64,000 nucleotides of DNA from Deltaproteobacteria bacterium. Lineage in GTDB: Bacteria > Desulfobacterota > Binatia > UBA9968. The first letter of the stretch is position 1. Each line of letters opens with the position of its first letter. This document shows positions 62,864 to 64,000 of the stretch, piece by piece. The position numbers were made by a program, and so were the translations under genes. Under the pieces are notes generated by a model that saw only the letters and a program-made list of their open reading frames with translations, had not been told where the DNA came from and searched no databases. Where the stretch lies: contig JACQUW010000211.1 of assembly GCA_016210115.1 (NCBI GenBank), forward strand, positions 1 through 64,000. Direction: 5' to 3'.

Positions 62864-63703
62864 TTAGGGCGCGTTCAGCTTCCAGTCGTAGTCATGTCTT
62901 AGATTGCCGCGATAGGCTCGAAGCTGTTCCGTCAAATGGCCCGTTGCATGCTCCCGCAAATGTTCGATCACCCCTTCTTTGCTGCCGCCAAAATCCTCTT
63001 GAAACCAGATATAGATGCTCGACACCTGCAACCGGCCTTCTTTGAAAATCGCGCCGCGCGGGTGATTGACGTAATCGCGTGCTCCCTGGGTAAGCAGCCG
63101 CTCCAGGTTCCGGCCGGTATAGGCTTCGGAAGAAAGGTTGGGGCAGCCGAGGCTCGCGCAGTTGACGGCGTAATGGACCCGGTTGTCCTTCCAGATCGGG
63201 CGCAAGATTCGATGCTCAATATCGTCGAGAGAGACTTTTTCGCCTTCTATCGTCGCCAGCTTGGCCCCCCAGGGCCCGACGCTGAACCATCCGGGGGAAA
63301 TATCGATTTCACGGATTGACTGAACCGGGCGGTGAGCGAGAATCAACTCCACCGTGAGCGCGTTATAGAGGTTAATCCAATAAGCTTTCTGCTCTTGCCG
63401 GTTATAGGTGGAAATGGGCAAGGCCTGGAGGTAGCGGAGGTATTCCTGCAGCGCTTTACGATCTCCAGCCGTAACACTTTCGTACCTGACCCGGTTAATT
63501 CCTGAAGCGTGAGGAGACAAGACGTACCTCTTCAGGAACTCGGCCCAGGCGGGATGGTTAATGATTTTTGAAGCGGAGAGATCGTGTTGCTGCCATCTCG
63601 GCCATAGGTCGGCTTTGGGGGCGCCGTAGGCGGCGCCCATGAGGAGATTTGGCGCCAGATTTACCGCCACGAAATACAAGATAGTTTGGAAGAGAATCCT
63701 CAT
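62864..63703 (-). CDS. DUF547 protein, exported
   Basis: A 279-residue protein. A signal peptide (to about GAAYGAP) is followed by the DUF547 domain: KAYWINLYNALTVELILAHR, a Cys in HYAVNCASLGCPNLSSEAYT, and NHPRGAIFKEGRLQVSSIYI. The Cys-His pattern hints at a papain-like active site, but no activity is established. DUF547 genes are frequent neighbours of TVP38/mercuric-reductase-like and arsenosugar genes, so it may belong to the same unit. ATG 63703 gives the clean signal peptide. Confidence 0.88.
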   Translation of the reverse strand: MRILFQTILYFVAVNLAPNLLMGAAYGAPKADLWPRWQQHDLSASKIINHPAWAEFLKRYVLSPHASGINRVRYESVTAGDRKALQEYLRYLQALPISTYNRQEQKAYWINLYNALTVELILAHRPVQSIREIDISPGWFSVGPWGAKLATIEGEKVSLDDIEHRILRPIWKDNRVHYAVNCASLGCPNLSSEAYTGRNLERLLTQGARDYVNHPRGAIFKEGRLQVSSIYIWFQEDFGGSKEGVIEHLREHATGHLTEQLRAYRGNLRHDYDWKLNAP

Positions 63704-63773
63704 CACAAAGCACCGCCCCAGGGATAGACGCTGCAAGAACGGAAAAAGATGCTAGAAGAACCGCAAACGGCGG

Positions 63774-64000
63774 CTAAAAGTTCCGGAAAACGCCCCCGTC
63801 CCTCTTCTCTAATTCCTCTTCGATGGCAAGCTTGATTCTGTCGTATATAAGCTGTCCTTGTATGACTCGCTTTTTCTCGATGATCACGGCCGGCGCATTT
63901 TTGAGTCCGTACCTGATTGAGAGCCACATTCCCCTAAAAGACATAAGTCCCACCGGAACCGGAATCACAGAACCAGCGAAGTCCTCTCCCAAGCGATGAT
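63774..64000 (-). CDS. Partial gene, C-terminus of a thioredoxin-like protein
   Basis: The frame runs off the window end. The visible 75 residues include VPVGLMSFRGMWLSIRYGLK followed by NAPAVIIEKKRVIQGQ and a final helix. The Ala-Pro-Ala turn followed by a strand resembles the cis-proline region of thioredoxin folds. The active-site end lies outside the window. The identification is tentative. Confidence 0.5.
   Translation of the reverse strand, partial: HRLGEDFAGSVIPVPVGLMSFRGMWLSIRYGLKNAPAVIIEKKRVIQGQLIYDRIKLAIEEELEKRDGGVFRNF

Overview
The window looks like chromosome from an uncultivated Gram-negative bacterium of moderately high GC. The signs are outer-membrane and periplasmic export proteins, an RND pump, a diheme cytochrome c, and two NMT1/THI5-type solute-binding proteins. 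Together with the MmgE/PrpD, tandem E1-type dehydrogenase and arsenosugar genes, this gene set fits soil or groundwater lineages near Desulfobacterota, Binatota or Methylomirabilota. That placement is inference; no rRNA or tRNA gene was found to anchor it.

Layout. 0.3-4.2 kb is accessory DNA: a helix-turn-helix gene, a small overlapping ORF and a large serine recombinase, then an AbiEii-like nucleotidyltransferase with a small partner. 4.3-9.6 kb holds a Ste24-type protease and a MoxR/DUF58/transglutaminase operon. 9.7-16 kb holds MmgE/PrpD, an MFS carrier, an EcsC protein, a thioredoxin-TPR chaperone, an OsmC-like gene with an in-frame UGA, and an AI-2E-type permease. At 16.35-16.66 kb a near-consensus promoter drives a 13-codon lysine-rich gene followed by a terminator. 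16.8-21.6 kb runs hydrolase, TlpA-like, CcdA, FolE, PepA, TrxA. 21.6-27.1 kb is the rod-shape operon mreB-mreC-mreD-mrdA-rodA. 27.3-42.6 kb is mixed metabolism, including two tandem E1 alpha/beta pairs without E2 or E3. 42.6-48 kb is a TetR-controlled RND efflux operon. 48.1-51.4 kb is rhodanese, solute-binding protein and asparaginase-like protein. 52-56.5 kb has an isochorismatase-like protein, a B12-binding radical SAM enzyme, an enoyl-CoA hydratase and a hydrolase. 56.6-63.7 kb is an arsenosugar biosynthesis cluster: two glycosyltransferases, a flavin disulfide reductase, a TVP38-type membrane protein, ArsS, ArsM and a DUF547 protein.

The main discovery is two genes that ordinary gene calling would split or truncate at UGA. 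In the OsmC-like gene (14210-14710) and in an exported rhodanese (50959-51426), the UGA sits exactly where the family has its catalytic cysteine. Homologous sequence continues in the same frame afterwards. A bacterial SECIS-like hairpin follows at the right distance in each. I read both as selenoproteins. The organism should therefore encode SelA, SelB, SelC and SelD elsewhere. The arsenosugar cluster belongs to families annotated as 'rSAM/selenodomain-associated', but here ArsS carries Cys at the positions that are Sec in some relatives.

Smaller oddities are an A9 run at the overlap of the first two genes, a probable single-base indel near the end of mreC, a remnant of a phosphate transporter inside the arsenosugar cluster, and several short repeats.
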